From Streptomyces capitiformicae (GTDB lineage Bacteria > Actinomycetota > Actinomycetes > Streptomycetales > Streptomycetaceae): a DNA stretch of 64,000 bases. The stretch covers positions 1,364,001 through 1,428,000 of the forward strand of contig NZ_CP022161.1 in the NCBI RefSeq assembly GCF_002214185.1. Direction: 5' to 3'. The notes beneath the pieces were generated by a model. That model was not told where the DNA came from, made no database searches, and saw nothing but the letters and a program-made list of their open reading frames with translations. This document shows, piece after piece, positions 28,582 to 36,573 of the stretch (the stretch's first letter is position 1; the number at the start of each line of letters is the position of its first letter). The position numbers and the translations under genes were made by a program.

Positions 28582-29130
28582 GTGCTCAACAGCTGGGTGG
28601 TCATGCCCACCTGCCTGCCGACCGTTCTCCGCCGTTGCCACGCGTGCGCGTCCGAGCGTTTCCGGCCAAACGGTAAATTTCGTGTCAACGCAAACCACAA
28701 GCTCCTCGACGCCTGGCTCCTCGTGCTCTGTACCGCTTGCGGGGACACGGCAAAGCTCACGGTCCTGGAGCGGATGAACGTGCGCTCCGTACGGCCCGAG
28801 CTGCTGGACCGGATGCATGACAACGACCCTGGGCTGGCAGCTGAGCTGCTCCAGGATCCGGTCGTGTTGCGCCGTAATCGCATCGCCCTCGACTGGGCGG
28901 GCGCCTGGCGCCTCGACACCGGCGGATCGGATCACCTGGACCGCGAGGTGATCGATGTATCGGTCCGCTTTGCGGCGCGGATCCCTGTCCGGCCGGTGCG
29001 GCTGATCGCTGAAGGTTGCGGTCTGTCACGGGCCGAGGTCGAGAGACTGATCACGGAGGGGAAGGTCGTGTCGGCAGTCCGGCTGAGCGGCAAGCTCTCC
29101 GGCGACTTCACCTTCACGCTCAAGCGCTGA
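28582..29130 (+). CDS. DUF1062 domain protein with zinc-ribbon-like cysteines
   Basis: A 182-residue protein starting at GTG 28582. Two CxxC pairs (R-C-H-A-C-A and L-C-T-A-C-G, near residues 19-22 and 50-53) form a probable zinc ribbon, with the conserved F-R-V-N-A-N-H-K-L-L-D-x-W-L-L between them. The C-terminal 50 residues (L-I-A-E-G-C-G-L-S-R-A-E-V-E-R-L-I-T-E-G-K-V) look like an S4-type nucleic-acid-binding motif. This layout matches DUF1062 proteins, whose function is not known to me. The 199-base gap before it contains no gene. A hairpin after the stop separates it from the GH43 gene on the other strand. Confidence 0.82.
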   Translation: MLNSWVVMPTCLPTVLRRCHACASERFRPNGKFRVNANHKLLDAWLLVLCTACGDTAKLTVLERMNVRSVRPELLDRMHDNDPGLAAELLQDPVVLRRNRIALDWAGAWRLDTGGSDHLDREVIDVSVRFAARIPVRPVRLIAEGCGLSRAEVERLITEGKVVSAVRLSGKLSGDFTFTLKR

Positions 29131-29147
29131 TCCCTCCTCGGGACCAG

Positions 29148-29180
29148 GGGCCTGTCCGGCAGGATCCGCTGGACAGGCCC
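29148..29180. terminator. Bidirectional hairpin between DUF1062 and GH43 genes
   Basis: GGGCCTGTCC at 29148-29157 pairs perfectly with GGACAGGCCC at 29171-29180 (13-base loop). It lies between two convergent genes and probably ends both transcripts. Confidence 0.75.
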
Positions 29181-29215
29181 TGACTCCTGGCGGTGACCGA
29201 CCTACTCGTCCGAGG

Positions 29216-30628
29216 TCAAGTGCCGTGCGTCCACTGCTGGTTCGTACCGCCGTTGCACGTGTACGTGATGACGGCGGCCGAGTCGGCGGTGGACGCGCCG
29301 TTCACGTCCAGGCACTCGCCGGTCGCGCGGGACTTGATGGTGACGTGGCCGCCCGTCGTGGTGAGCGACCACTGCTGGGCGGTGGACGACGCGTTGCAGT
29401 TCTGCTGCGTGACCGTGCTCGCGTTCTCCTGGACGCACAGGGAACTGTGACGGGTCATCAGTTGGTAGTAGCCGCTGCCGACGGACTTGAACCAGTACTT
29501 CTGGTTGTTGCCGCCGTTGCAGGTGTACTGCTTGATCTGGGCGCCCGCGCTCTGCGACTGATCCGTGACATCGGCGCACTTGGCGGAGTGGCGGGCGATC
29601 AGCGTGTTGTACGTGGCGCTGGTGCCGCTGATCGTGCCGGTGGCGGTGTCGACGGTGATCTCCGGGGACCAGGACATGGACATCGTGGTGGAGGTCGGGA
29701 ACGTCAGGGGCAGCCAGACGTAGCGGGAGTCGTTGACCGTGCCGCCGAAGGAGTTGCCCCAGCGGTCGCCCATGTAGAGGTACGACGTGGTCGACGTGCC
29801 CTGCACGGGGAGGACGTACGCGGTCTGCGAGCCGAAGGTGGTCGCGTCGCCGACGTTGGTCATGGCCGTCCAGGGGCCGGCGATGCTGGTGGCGGTGGCG
29901 TACTGCTGCTGGTTGGGGTACCAGCCCGTCGCGCCCGAGGTCAGCATGAAGTAGACGCCGCCCCGCTTGAACAGGGCCGGGGCCTCGCGGTGGCCGCCGT
30001 GCCAGGGGTCGGCGACGAGGGCGGCGATGCCGGTGTAGTCGGAGGTCAGCCGGTAGATGTGCAGGTCGTAGTTCTCGCGCGCGGCCGAGATCATGTAGCC
30101 GGTGCCGTCGGTGTCCACGAAGACGGTGATGTCACGGGACATGTGGGTGCCGAGCGGACGGAAGCTGCCCTGCCAGGTGTAGTTCCCGTCGACGGTGTCG
30201 GAGACGGCGACGGCGGCACGCGCCTCGCTGTAGTCGGTGCCGTTCTCCTTGTGCATCCACATCACGAACTTGCCGGTGGACGCGTTGTACATGACCTTCG
30301 GCCGCTCGATGTTGGCGGTCGCGAGCTCGGGGTCGGTGGCCTCGGTCAGGACGTGGTTGCGGAACTCCCAGTTCTTCAGGTCCGTGGAACGGTACGCGGA
30401 GACGTACCGGAAGGTGTTGTCGGAGTTCCGGTTCTCGCCGAACCAGTAGTAGTACGAGCCGACCTTGATGACCCCGCCGCCATGAGCGTGCAGGGCGCCT
30501 CCCGAAGTGTCCGTGAACTGGGTGCCGTTGGGGACGGTCTGCGGCGCCGCCTGGGCGGGACCGGCGGTCGCGAGCGTGCCGACCAGGGCCAGACAGAGGG
30601 CGAGCAGGATCGCGTAGGCGCGTCTCAT
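29216..30628 (-). CDS. Secreted GH43 (exo-beta-1,3-galactanase-like, subfamily 24 type) with ricin-type lectin domain
   Basis: A 470-residue protein with a signal peptide (M-R-R-A-Y-A-I-L-L-A-L, cleavage near Q-A-A). The five-bladed propeller (about 30-340) begins G-G-A-L-H-A-H-G-G-G-V and Y-Y-Y-W-F-G-E-N-R, the form seen in GH43 galactan 1,3-beta-galactosidases. That group lacks the normal catalytic-base aspartate of other GH43 enzymes, and this protein also shows His/Gly there. Residues about 345-470 form a beta-trefoil CBM13 with three QxW-type repeats (N-Q-K-Y-W, A-Q-Q-W, N-Q-Q-W). It would trim type II arabinogalactan. The ATG at 30628 is one base after the upstream GH43 stop, with GGAG inside that gene, so both form an operon. 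Confidence 0.88.
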   Translation of the reverse strand: MRRAYAILLALCLALVGTLATAGPAQAAPQTVPNGTQFTDTSGGALHAHGGGVIKVGSYYYWFGENRNSDNTFRYVSAYRSTDLKNWEFRNHVLTEATDPELATANIERPKVMYNASTGKFVMWMHKENGTDYSEARAAVAVSDTVDGNYTWQGSFRPLGTHMSRDITVFVDTDGTGYMISAARENYDLHIYRLTSDYTGIAALVADPWHGGHREAPALFKRGGVYFMLTSGATGWYPNQQQYATATSIAGPWTAMTNVGDATTFGSQTAYVLPVQGTSTTSYLYMGDRWGNSFGGTVNDSRYVWLPLTFPTSTTMSMSWSPEITVDTATGTISGTSATYNTLIARHSAKCADVTDQSQSAGAQIKQYTCNGGNNQKYWFKSVGSGYYQLMTRHSSLCVQENASTVTQQNCNASSTAQQWSLTTTGGHVTIKSRATGECLDVNGASTADSAAVITYTCNGGTNQQWTHGT

Positions 30629-30629
30629 G

Positions 30630-31715
30630 TCAGCTCTCCTTCACGGGTGTGTCGGCCACGGGGATGCCGAAGTCGGGCGTGCCGTCGGGCTTCCAGCCGA
30701 GGCGCTGGATGCGGGTGTGGCGGTTGGGGTCGTTGAGCGGGTCTCCGACGATGTCCTTGTACTGGCGGGCGTGGTAGACGAGGACGTCGGTGCAGCCGTC
30801 CTCGGCGACCGTGAAGGTGTTGTGGCCAGGCCCGTACTGCTTGGTGGTGTCGTTGCTGGTGAAGACCGGTGTCGGCGACTTCGACCAGTTCGCGGGGTTC
30901 ATCAGATCGGCGTCCGCGTCGACCGTCAGCAGGCCCATGCAGTAGTTGGAGTCGGTCGCACTCGCCGAGTACGACATGAAGAGCCGCCCGTTGCGCTTGA
31001 TGACCGACGGACCCTCGTTGACCTTGAAGCCGATGACCTCCCAGTCCAACTCCGGGGTGGAGAGCCGCACCTGAGGGCCCGTCAGGGTGAGCGGGTCGGC
31101 CATCTTCGACAGCCAGATCGCGGTGTTGTTGTTCATGCCGGGCTCGTGCTGCGCCCAGGAGAGATAGCGGGTGCCGCGGTGGGTGAAGGTGGTGGCGTCG
31201 AGGGAGAACGTCTCCCAGGCGGTCTTCAGCTGGCCGCGCTCGACCCATGTGCCCTTGAACGGGTTGGGGTGGGAGTTCTCCAGGACCCAGATCCGGATCG
31301 CCCAGATGTCCTCGGCCGGCGCGGAGGCGAAGTAGATGTACCACTTGCCGTCGATGTGGTGGATCTCCGGCGCCCAGATGTGCGCACCCATGACGCCGGT
31401 GGCGTGCTTGCGCCAGATGACCGACTCGGACGCGGTCGACAGCCCGCGCAGGGTGCGGGATCTGCGCAGGATGATCCGGTCGTACTCCGGCGCGGTGGCC
31501 GTGAAGTAGTAGAAGCCGTCGCGGTGGCGGTGGATGTGCGGGTCGGCACGGTTACGGACCAGCGGGTTGACGTACGGGGCGGCCGCGCCCGGACCGGCGG
31601 GCGAGCTCGCCGCGTGGGCGGCCGTCGGCAGCGCGGTGAGGGCGCCCGCGGCTATGGCGCCCTTCAGGAGCAGCCTGCGGCTGGGGGGTTCGGGCAGGAG
31701 GTTGTCGCGGCTCAT
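30630..31715 (-). CDS. Tat-exported GH43 exo-1,5-alpha-L-arabinofuranosidase-like enzyme (subfamily 26 type)
   Basis: A 361-residue protein with a Tat signal (P-P-S-R-R-L-L-L-K-G-A, near 10-20; cleavage near A-H-A). The GH43 catalytic residues are visible: base Asp58 in N-R-A-D-P-H-I, the pKa-tuning Asp173 in S-L-D-A-T, and acid Glu234 in N-E-G-P-S. The H-I-W-A-P-E-I motif (near 112) is typical. Overall it resembles the Streptomyces avermitilis exo-1,5-alpha-arabinofuranosidase group, which removes arabinose from arabinan ends. It is the first gene of a two-gene leftward operon with the galactanase-type enzyme; both would attack arabinogalactan and arabinan side chains of pectin. Confidence 0.9.
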   Translation of the reverse strand: MSRDNLLPEPPSRRLLLKGAIAAGALTALPTAAHAASSPAGPGAAAPYVNPLVRNRADPHIHRHRDGFYYFTATAPEYDRIILRRSRTLRGLSTASESVIWRKHATGVMGAHIWAPEIHHIDGKWYIYFASAPAEDIWAIRIWVLENSHPNPFKGTWVERGQLKTAWETFSLDATTFTHRGTRYLSWAQHEPGMNNNTAIWLSKMADPLTLTGPQVRLSTPELDWEVIGFKVNEGPSVIKRNGRLFMSYSASATDSNYCMGLLTVDADADLMNPANWSKSPTPVFTSNDTTKQYGPGHNTFTVAEDGCTDVLVYHARQYKDIVGDPLNDPNRHTRIQRLGWKPDGTPDFGIPVADTPVKES

Positions 31716-31866
31716 ACGGTCTGCCTCTCAAGGGTGGTGGGGCACAGAAAGAAACAGAATCGTTCGAGATTTCGCACAAGATCGTTCATGTCGAACGCCG
31801 AAAAGGTAAGGGTGTGTTACGCCGAGGTCAACGGGGCGTACGCGACGATCACAGGCTCACAGGAAC

Positions 31867-31894
31867 CAACTGACACATGGCAACTGACACGTGG
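31867..31894. repeat. Tandem 14-bp repeat in the GH43/surface-protein intergenic region
   Basis: CAACTGACACATGG (31867-31880) is followed directly by CAACTGACACGTGG (31881-31894), one mismatch in 14. Two in-phase copies between divergent genes look like a regulator site, though the number of copies is small and chance cannot be excluded. Confidence 0.5.
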
Positions 31895-31953
31895 AACCCG
31901 GGCGGTCGCGAAATTTCTGTTATCCGGGTGAGTCCCGGACCGTCTCCTGCGAC

Positions 31954-34068
31954 GTGCACAGTCAAACCCACAAGACAGCGGCCGCCGCCGGAGTGCTGGC
32001 GGTCACCGCCCTCATGCTCGGCGCCCCCACCGCGTCCGCCGCCCCCCGCGATGTGACCGCCGACGTACTGGCCGGCCGGAACGTCACCCTCAATGGCGAC
32101 ACGGTGGTGACCGTGCCCGCCGGGACGACGAAGTACAACGGTGTCTTCAGCGGCACCGGCACACTCACCGTGCGCGGCAGCGGGACGCTCGTCCTCACCA
32201 AGGACAGCGACTTCACCCTGCCGAAGTCCCGGCAGCGGCAGGTGGTGAAGACACTCGGCGGCAACCACCCGTACGTCACCGTGACCAACCCGGACCCGCC
32301 GGCCGTGACCGTCGAGAAGGGCGCGACCCTCCAGTACGGCGACAGCGGTTCGACCGGTGCGATCGCCCACTACCCGTACAACACCCCGGCGTTCCGGCTC
32401 AACCAGAACAACATCCGGGTCGACGGCACCCTGCGGCTCGCGCTGAAGGCCGTCCAGTACAACCTGGGCACCATCAGCGGCTCCGGTCTCGTCACCCAGC
32501 CGAGGTTCCTCTGGGCCACCTGGGATCTGTCGGGCACCCACCCCTTCACCGGTGTGATCGACAACGGCACCCAGGTGAACGGCGGCGCGCCGGAGTTCGC
32601 GACCTCGCTGCCGGGTGTGCGGAAGATCCTCAACCAGGGCACCTGGACCGTGGACACGCCGCTGGGCCAGACCGTCACCATGAGCGCGGACTTCTACCAG
32701 CGCGAGTACGGCAGCGACGTCAACGTCCAGTCCCGGCCCGGCAGCAAGGTGATCCTCACCGGCCAGTACAGCTGGTCGAACCAGGGCGGCGACACCAACC
32801 CCTCGCTCAGCGATCCCGCCCTGAACTGGACGCCCGCGCGGAAGAACATCAACAAGCGGGGCACCAACATCAAGGGTGCCAACGTCCAGTGGGGCGACGG
32901 CACGACGAACAAGATCTTCATGCCGGGCACAGCCGAGACGGTGTACATCAACCTCCTCGCCGCCCGGTTCCGTTCACTGCTCACGTTCAACTACAACGGG
33001 CCGGTGACGCTGGGCGCCCCCATCGGCGGCGGGGTGTTCCACGACACCCTCTCCAGGCCCGGCGCGGGGGACATCGTCATCAAGGGGACGAAGGGCAACG
33101 ACGTCACCTTCGCCGCCGTGCAGTACTACAACGGCTCGACGACCGTCGAGAAGGGCGCCGTGCTGCGGCTGGGCAGCGGCAAGTCCGGTGGGGACGGCGG
33201 GCTGTACACCAAGGGCGACCTGTACAAGGTGGTCAACAACGGGTCCCTGGTGATCCGGAACGTGTCGAAGCCCGTGTCCCTGTCGAAGGTCGGCGGCAGC
33301 GGCTCGCTCACCCAGTCCGGCGCCGCGACGACGACCCTGACCGGCGGCGCGGTGACGTACACCGGGACCACGACCGTCACCAAGGGCACGCTCGCCCTCC
33401 GGGGCGGGGCGACTCTGGCGCGCAGCAAGGCGATCCGGCTCACCACGGCCGGGGCCAAGCTCGACGTGGGCACGGCCGGGCTGAAGGTGACCAAGTCGCT
33501 GTCCGGCAAGGGCACGGTGAAGGGCTCGGTGACCAACGCGGGCCAGGTCACCGGCGGCCTCACGGTGACCGGCGGCTACACCCAGGCCAAGCAGGGCCGA
33601 CTGGTGCTGGGCGCCAAGCCGTTGAAGGTGGTCGGCGCGGTCGCGCTGGCCGGGAAACTGGACCACTCGGCGCTGAGCAAGGCCACCGCGCCCGCCCGGA
33701 AGGTCACCGTCCTCAATCACACGGGGAAGGCGAAGACCACCGGCACGTTCAGCGGCCTGCGCGAGGGCGCCGCACTCGAGATCGCCGGCACCTCGTACAA
33801 GATCACCTACAAGGGCGGCGACGGCAACGACGTCGTGCTCACGGCGGCGAAGGCAGCCTCCTCCCTGTCCGCCAAGTCCGCCGCCTCCACCTCCGACTCC
33901 GCCGCCCAGAACACCAACACCCAGAACGCCGGCGCCTCGTCCGACAGCGGCCTCGGCTGGTGGCCGTACGCCGTGGCCCTCGGCATGCTGTCCGGCCTCG
34001 CCGTCCCGGTGGCCAGGCGCCACAGGAACAACCGGCGCCGGGGCGGGCGGCACGCGGCCACCGGCTGA
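31954..34068 (+). CDS. Cell-surface beta-strand repeat protein with C-terminal membrane anchor
   Basis: A 704-residue protein with signal peptide (H-K-T-A-A-A-A-G-V-L-A-V-T-A-L, cleavage near A-S-A-A). The central region consists of many short Gly/Thr/Val beta repeats such as G-V-F-S-G-T-G-T-L-T-V-R-G, G-S-G-S-L-T-Q-S-G and Y-T-G-T-T-T-V-T-K-G-T-L-A-L, in the style of autotransporter-type beta-helix passenger domains. Then come a Ser/Ala/Asn-rich linker, one transmembrane segment (W-W-P-Y-A-V-A-L-G-M-L-S-G-L-A-V) and an Arg-rich tail, which together act like a stop-transfer anchor. GTG 31954 is chosen as start because the signal peptide then has normal length; a GTG at 31891 is possible. Adhesion or substrate binding is a guess from its neighbours. 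Confidence 0.8.
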   Translation: MHSQTHKTAAAAGVLAVTALMLGAPTASAAPRDVTADVLAGRNVTLNGDTVVTVPAGTTKYNGVFSGTGTLTVRGSGTLVLTKDSDFTLPKSRQRQVVKTLGGNHPYVTVTNPDPPAVTVEKGATLQYGDSGSTGAIAHYPYNTPAFRLNQNNIRVDGTLRLALKAVQYNLGTISGSGLVTQPRFLWATWDLSGTHPFTGVIDNGTQVNGGAPEFATSLPGVRKILNQGTWTVDTPLGQTVTMSADFYQREYGSDVNVQSRPGSKVILTGQYSWSNQGGDTNPSLSDPALNWTPARKNINKRGTNIKGANVQWGDGTTNKIFMPGTAETVYINLLAARFRSLLTFNYNGPVTLGAPIGGGVFHDTLSRPGAGDIVIKGTKGNDVTFAAVQYYNGSTTVEKGAVLRLGSGKSGGDGGLYTKGDLYKVVNNGSLVIRNVSKPVSLSKVGGSGSLTQSGAATTTLTGGAVTYTGTTTVTKGTLALRGGATLARSKAIRLTTAGAKLDVGTAGLKVTKSLSGKGTVKGSVTNAGQVTGGLTVTGGYTQAKQGRLVLGAKPLKVVGAVALAGKLDHSALSKATAPARKVTVLNHTGKAKTTGTFSGLREGAALEIAGTSYKITYKGGDGNDVVLTAAKAASSLSAKSAASTSDSAAQNTNTQNAGASSDSGLGWWPYAVALGMLSGLAVPVARRHRNNRRRGGRHAATG

Positions 34069-34094
34069 TACCTGGCGTATCACATGGTGGATAC

Positions 34095-34135
34095 GGGCGG
34101 GCGATCGCTGTACGGGGGTCAGCGGTCGCCCGCCC
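34095..34135 (+). terminator. Hairpin after the surface-protein gene
   Basis: A 16-base stem (GGGCGGGCGATCGCTG against CAGCGGTCGCCCGCCC, one mismatch) is followed by TCTTCTTG, 27 bases after the stop. Confidence 0.75.
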
Positions 34136-34213
34136 TCTTCTTGTGCGTGAGAGGTCGTTTTCTCCCGTCGGTGACCCGCGTCACACCTGGCTCCTGTCAG
34201 CAATCGGGGCGCC

Positions 34214-34242
34214 GTCTCGTTCAAGGGGCACGCGAACGAGAC
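34214..34242. promoter_or_regulatory. Inverted repeat before the FAD oxidoreductase gene
   Basis: GTCTCGTTC (34214-34222) and GAACGAGAC (34234-34242) are perfect complements separated by 11 bases. The site ends 12 bases before the ATG and overlaps the leader, so it is either an operator or a hairpin that could mask the ribosome site. Confidence 0.5.
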
Positions 34243-34254
34243 AGGAGCAACGCC

Positions 34255-35451
34255 ATGAAGCACCGCATCGTCGTCCTCGGCGCCGGATACGCCGGGGCCT
34301 TCGCCGCCGGAAACCTGGCCCGCCGGCTTTCGCCCGCCGACATCGAGATCACCGTCGTCAACGCCGTGCCCGACTTCGTCGAACGGATGCGGCTCCACCA
34401 GGTCGCGATCGGCCAGGACCTCGCGGTACGCAAGCTCGCCGACGTGTTCGCGGGCACCGGGGTACGGCTGCGCCTGGCGCGCGTCACCGGCGTCGACCCC
34501 GAGCGCAGGACCGTCGCCGTGACCGGCGAGGACGGCGACGGCGAGCTCGCGTACGACACGCTTCTCTACGCGCTCGGCAGCTCCGTCGCCCACCACGGCG
34601 TCCCCGGCGTGGCCGAGTACGCCTTCGATGTGACCGGCCGGTCCTCGGCGCTGCGACTGCGCGAGCGCCTGGCGAGGCTGGGTAAGGGCGGCACCGTCCT
34701 TGTCGTCGGTGAGGGGCTGACCGGCATCGAGACCGCCACCGAGTTCGCCGAGTCGCGGCCCGACCTCTCGGTCGCACTCGCCGCCCGCGGCGAGCTGGGT
34801 GCCTGGCTCTCCCCGAAGGCCCGCCGCCACCTGCGCCAGGCCTTCGACCGGCTCGGCATCACCGTCCACGAGCACACCCGAATCGAAGCCGTCGAGCCGA
34901 CGCGGGCGATCGCCGGCGGTGTCGCCGGGCCGTCCATCCCGGCCGACGTGACCGTGTGGTCGGCCGGGTTCGCCGTGCACCCCATCGCGGCCGCCTGCGG
35001 CCTGGAGGTCGCCGAGACCGGCCAGATCGTCGTCGACCGCACCATGCGCTCGGTCTCGCACCCGGACGTCTACGCCGCCGGTGACTGCGCCTACGCGATC
35101 GGCGAGAACGGCAGGCCGCTGCCGATGTCCTGCGCCTCGGCCGGCCTCACCAACATGCAGGCGACCGCCGCGATCATCGCGCGCCTGACGGGCCGCGAGG
35201 TCCCGACCACCGGGCTGAGGTACTACGGCAACCACATCAGCCTCGGGCGGCGGGACGCGATCTTCCAGATGGTGGACGGGGACGTCCGGTCGAAGTCCTG
35301 GTACCTGGGCGGCCGGACCGCCGCGCGGCTCAAGTCGGGCGTGCTCAAGGGGGCCGGGTGGGGCATCGCCCACCCGACCTTCGGCATGCCGAAGCGCAGG
35401 CGCCGCCTGGCCACCGCGTCCGACCAGGCCGGTGTGAAGATCGCCGCCTAG
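34255..35451 (+). CDS. FAD-dependent pyridine-nucleotide oxidoreductase (NADH dehydrogenase II-like)
   Basis: A 398-residue protein with an N-terminal FAD-binding motif V-V-L-G-A-G-Y-A-G, a central NAD(P)H-binding motif V-V-V-G-E-G-L-T-G-I-E-T-A (near 145), and the second FAD motif D-V-Y-A-A-G-D-C-A (near 270). The end carries a basic tail. It fits the Pyr_redox_2/Ndh-2 group of single-subunit oxidoreductases, probably a peripheral membrane or cytoplasmic electron-transfer enzyme. AGGAG precedes the ATG. The stop codon TAG is the first half of the -10 box of the next gene, an ECF41 sigma factor; oxidoreductases are frequent partners of ECF41 genes. Confidence 0.88.
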   Translation: MKHRIVVLGAGYAGAFAAGNLARRLSPADIEITVVNAVPDFVERMRLHQVAIGQDLAVRKLADVFAGTGVRLRLARVTGVDPERRTVAVTGEDGDGELAYDTLLYALGSSVAHHGVPGVAEYAFDVTGRSSALRLRERLARLGKGGTVLVVGEGLTGIETATEFAESRPDLSVALAARGELGAWLSPKARRHLRQAFDRLGITVHEHTRIEAVEPTRAIAGGVAGPSIPADVTVWSAGFAVHPIAAACGLEVAETGQIVVDRTMRSVSHPDVYAAGDCAYAIGENGRPLPMSCASAGLTNMQATAAIIARLTGREVPTTGLRYYGNHISLGRRDAIFQMVDGDVRSKSWYLGGRTAARLKSGVLKGAGWGIAHPTFGMPKRRRRLATASDQAGVKIAA

Positions 35452-35454
35452 GCT
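35449..35454 (+). promoter_or_regulatory. Leaderless -10 box sharing its first three bases with a stop codon
   Basis: TAGGCT lies seven bases before the ATG at 35462 with no ribosome binding site between. Its TAG is also the stop codon of the oxidoreductase gene. The sigma-factor gene can therefore be read both from upstream and from its own leaderless start. Confidence 0.5.
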
Positions 35455-35461
35455 GTTCCGC

Positions 35462-36400
35462 ATGGACAGCGCAGCCATCGATCGGTTCGAGGCCAGCCGG
35501 GGCCGGCTGGCCTCCCTCGCGTACCGTCTGCTCGGCTCGGCCGCCGACGCCGAGGACGCCGTGCAGGACACGTTCCTGCGCTGGCAGGCCGCGGACCGGG
35601 AACGTATCGAGGTGCCGGAGGCGTGGCTGACCAAGGTCGTCACCAATCTCTGCCTCGACCGGCTCCGCTCGGCACAGGCGCGCCACGAGCGCGCGGCCGG
35701 TGCCTGGCTGCCCGAGCCGCTCCTCGAGGGCGACCCGATGCTCGGCCCGGCCGACACCTTCGAGCAGCGCGAATCGGTGTCCCTGGCCGTACTGACCCTC
35801 ATGGAGCGCCTCTCACCGGTCGAGCGGGCCGCTTACGTCCTGCGCGAGGCCTTCTCGTACCCCCACGCCGAGATCGCCGGGATCCTCGACATCACCGAGT
35901 CCGCGAGCCAGCAGCATGTCCACCGGGCCCGACGCCGGGTCACCGCCGAGCGCCGCGGCGGCGACGAGGTGGACCCCGCGTCCGCGCGCCGGGTCGTCGA
36001 GGAGTTCCTCGCCGCCGCCGTGTCGGGGCGCACCGAGCGGCTGGTGGCACTGCTCACCGACGACGTGACGGCGGTCTCGGACGGCGCCGGACTGGCCAGG
36101 CGGCTGCTGCGGTACACGACGCGCGAGCGCGTCGCCTCCTACGTGCGGGCCGGCTTCAAGCCCACGCCGGCGAAGCGGCGACTGGCCGGTGGCTCCCCCG
36201 TGTTCCACATCGCGATGGTCAACGGCTCCCCGGCCGTCCTCGCCGTGGTCGAGGGCCGGGTCGTGGGCGCCGTGGCGTTCGAAGTCGGCGACGGCAAGGT
36301 CGCGTCCCTGCGCGGCATCGCCGCCGCGGACCGGCTCGCGCGCCTCAACGAGGCCTGGCGGCAGCACGAGCCCGACGCGCCGGTCATCGACGCATGGTGA
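35462..36400 (+). CDS. ECF41-type RNA polymerase sigma factor with C-terminal SnoaL/NTF2-like domain
   Basis: A 312-residue protein. Region 2 (about 10-75) shows L-A-Y-R-L-L-G-S-A-A-D-A-E-D-A-V-Q-D-T-F-L-R-W. Region 4 (about 110-165) shows L-S-P-V-E-R-A-A-Y-V-L-R-E-A-F and H-A-E-I-A-G-I-L-D-I-T-E-S-A-S-Q-Q-H-V-H-R-A. The last 130 residues form a SnoaL-like domain with the D-G-x-G element (S-D-G-A-G) that in ECF41 factors replaces an anti-sigma factor and controls activity from within the protein. No anti-sigma gene is adjacent, in agreement. The regulon probably includes the neighbouring oxidoreductase. It is similar to SigJ-type proteins of actinobacteria. Confidence 0.9.
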   Translation: MDSAAIDRFEASRGRLASLAYRLLGSAADAEDAVQDTFLRWQAADRERIEVPEAWLTKVVTNLCLDRLRSAQARHERAAGAWLPEPLLEGDPMLGPADTFEQRESVSLAVLTLMERLSPVERAAYVLREAFSYPHAEIAGILDITESASQQHVHRARRRVTAERRGGDEVDPASARRVVEEFLAAAVSGRTERLVALLTDDVTAVSDGAGLARRLLRYTTRERVASYVRAGFKPTPAKRRLAGGSPVFHIAMVNGSPAVLAVVEGRVVGAVAFEVGDGKVASLRGIAAADRLARLNEAWRQHEPDAPVIDAW

Positions 36401-36561
36401 CCAGAGCCACCGGAGTCCAGTTCGGGTGTGCTGGGGGCGGTCATGGCGGTTCCCGGGGAGATGCGGCGGGGAGGGGGCACGTGATCGTAACCCTGCATCC
36501 CACATACTGGGCAATCTGTACACACAGTGGACACGCTCGGCTGTCCAGGGGTGCCGTCGAC

Positions 36562-36567
36562 TAGCGT
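36562..36567 (+). promoter_or_regulatory. Leaderless-type -10 box of the homocysteine methyltransferase gene
   Basis: TAGCGT fits TAnnnT and is six bases before the ATG at 36574 without any ribosome site. The 173-base gap before it contains nothing else that I can name. Confidence 0.5.
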
Positions 36568-36573
36568 CATGTC

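Noticed and set aside
32974..35802. 942-codon leftward frame across the surface-protein, oxidoreductase and sigma-factor genes
   Set aside because: It crosses three genes with clear motifs on the plus strand and a terminator. No ribosome site, no recognisable domain.
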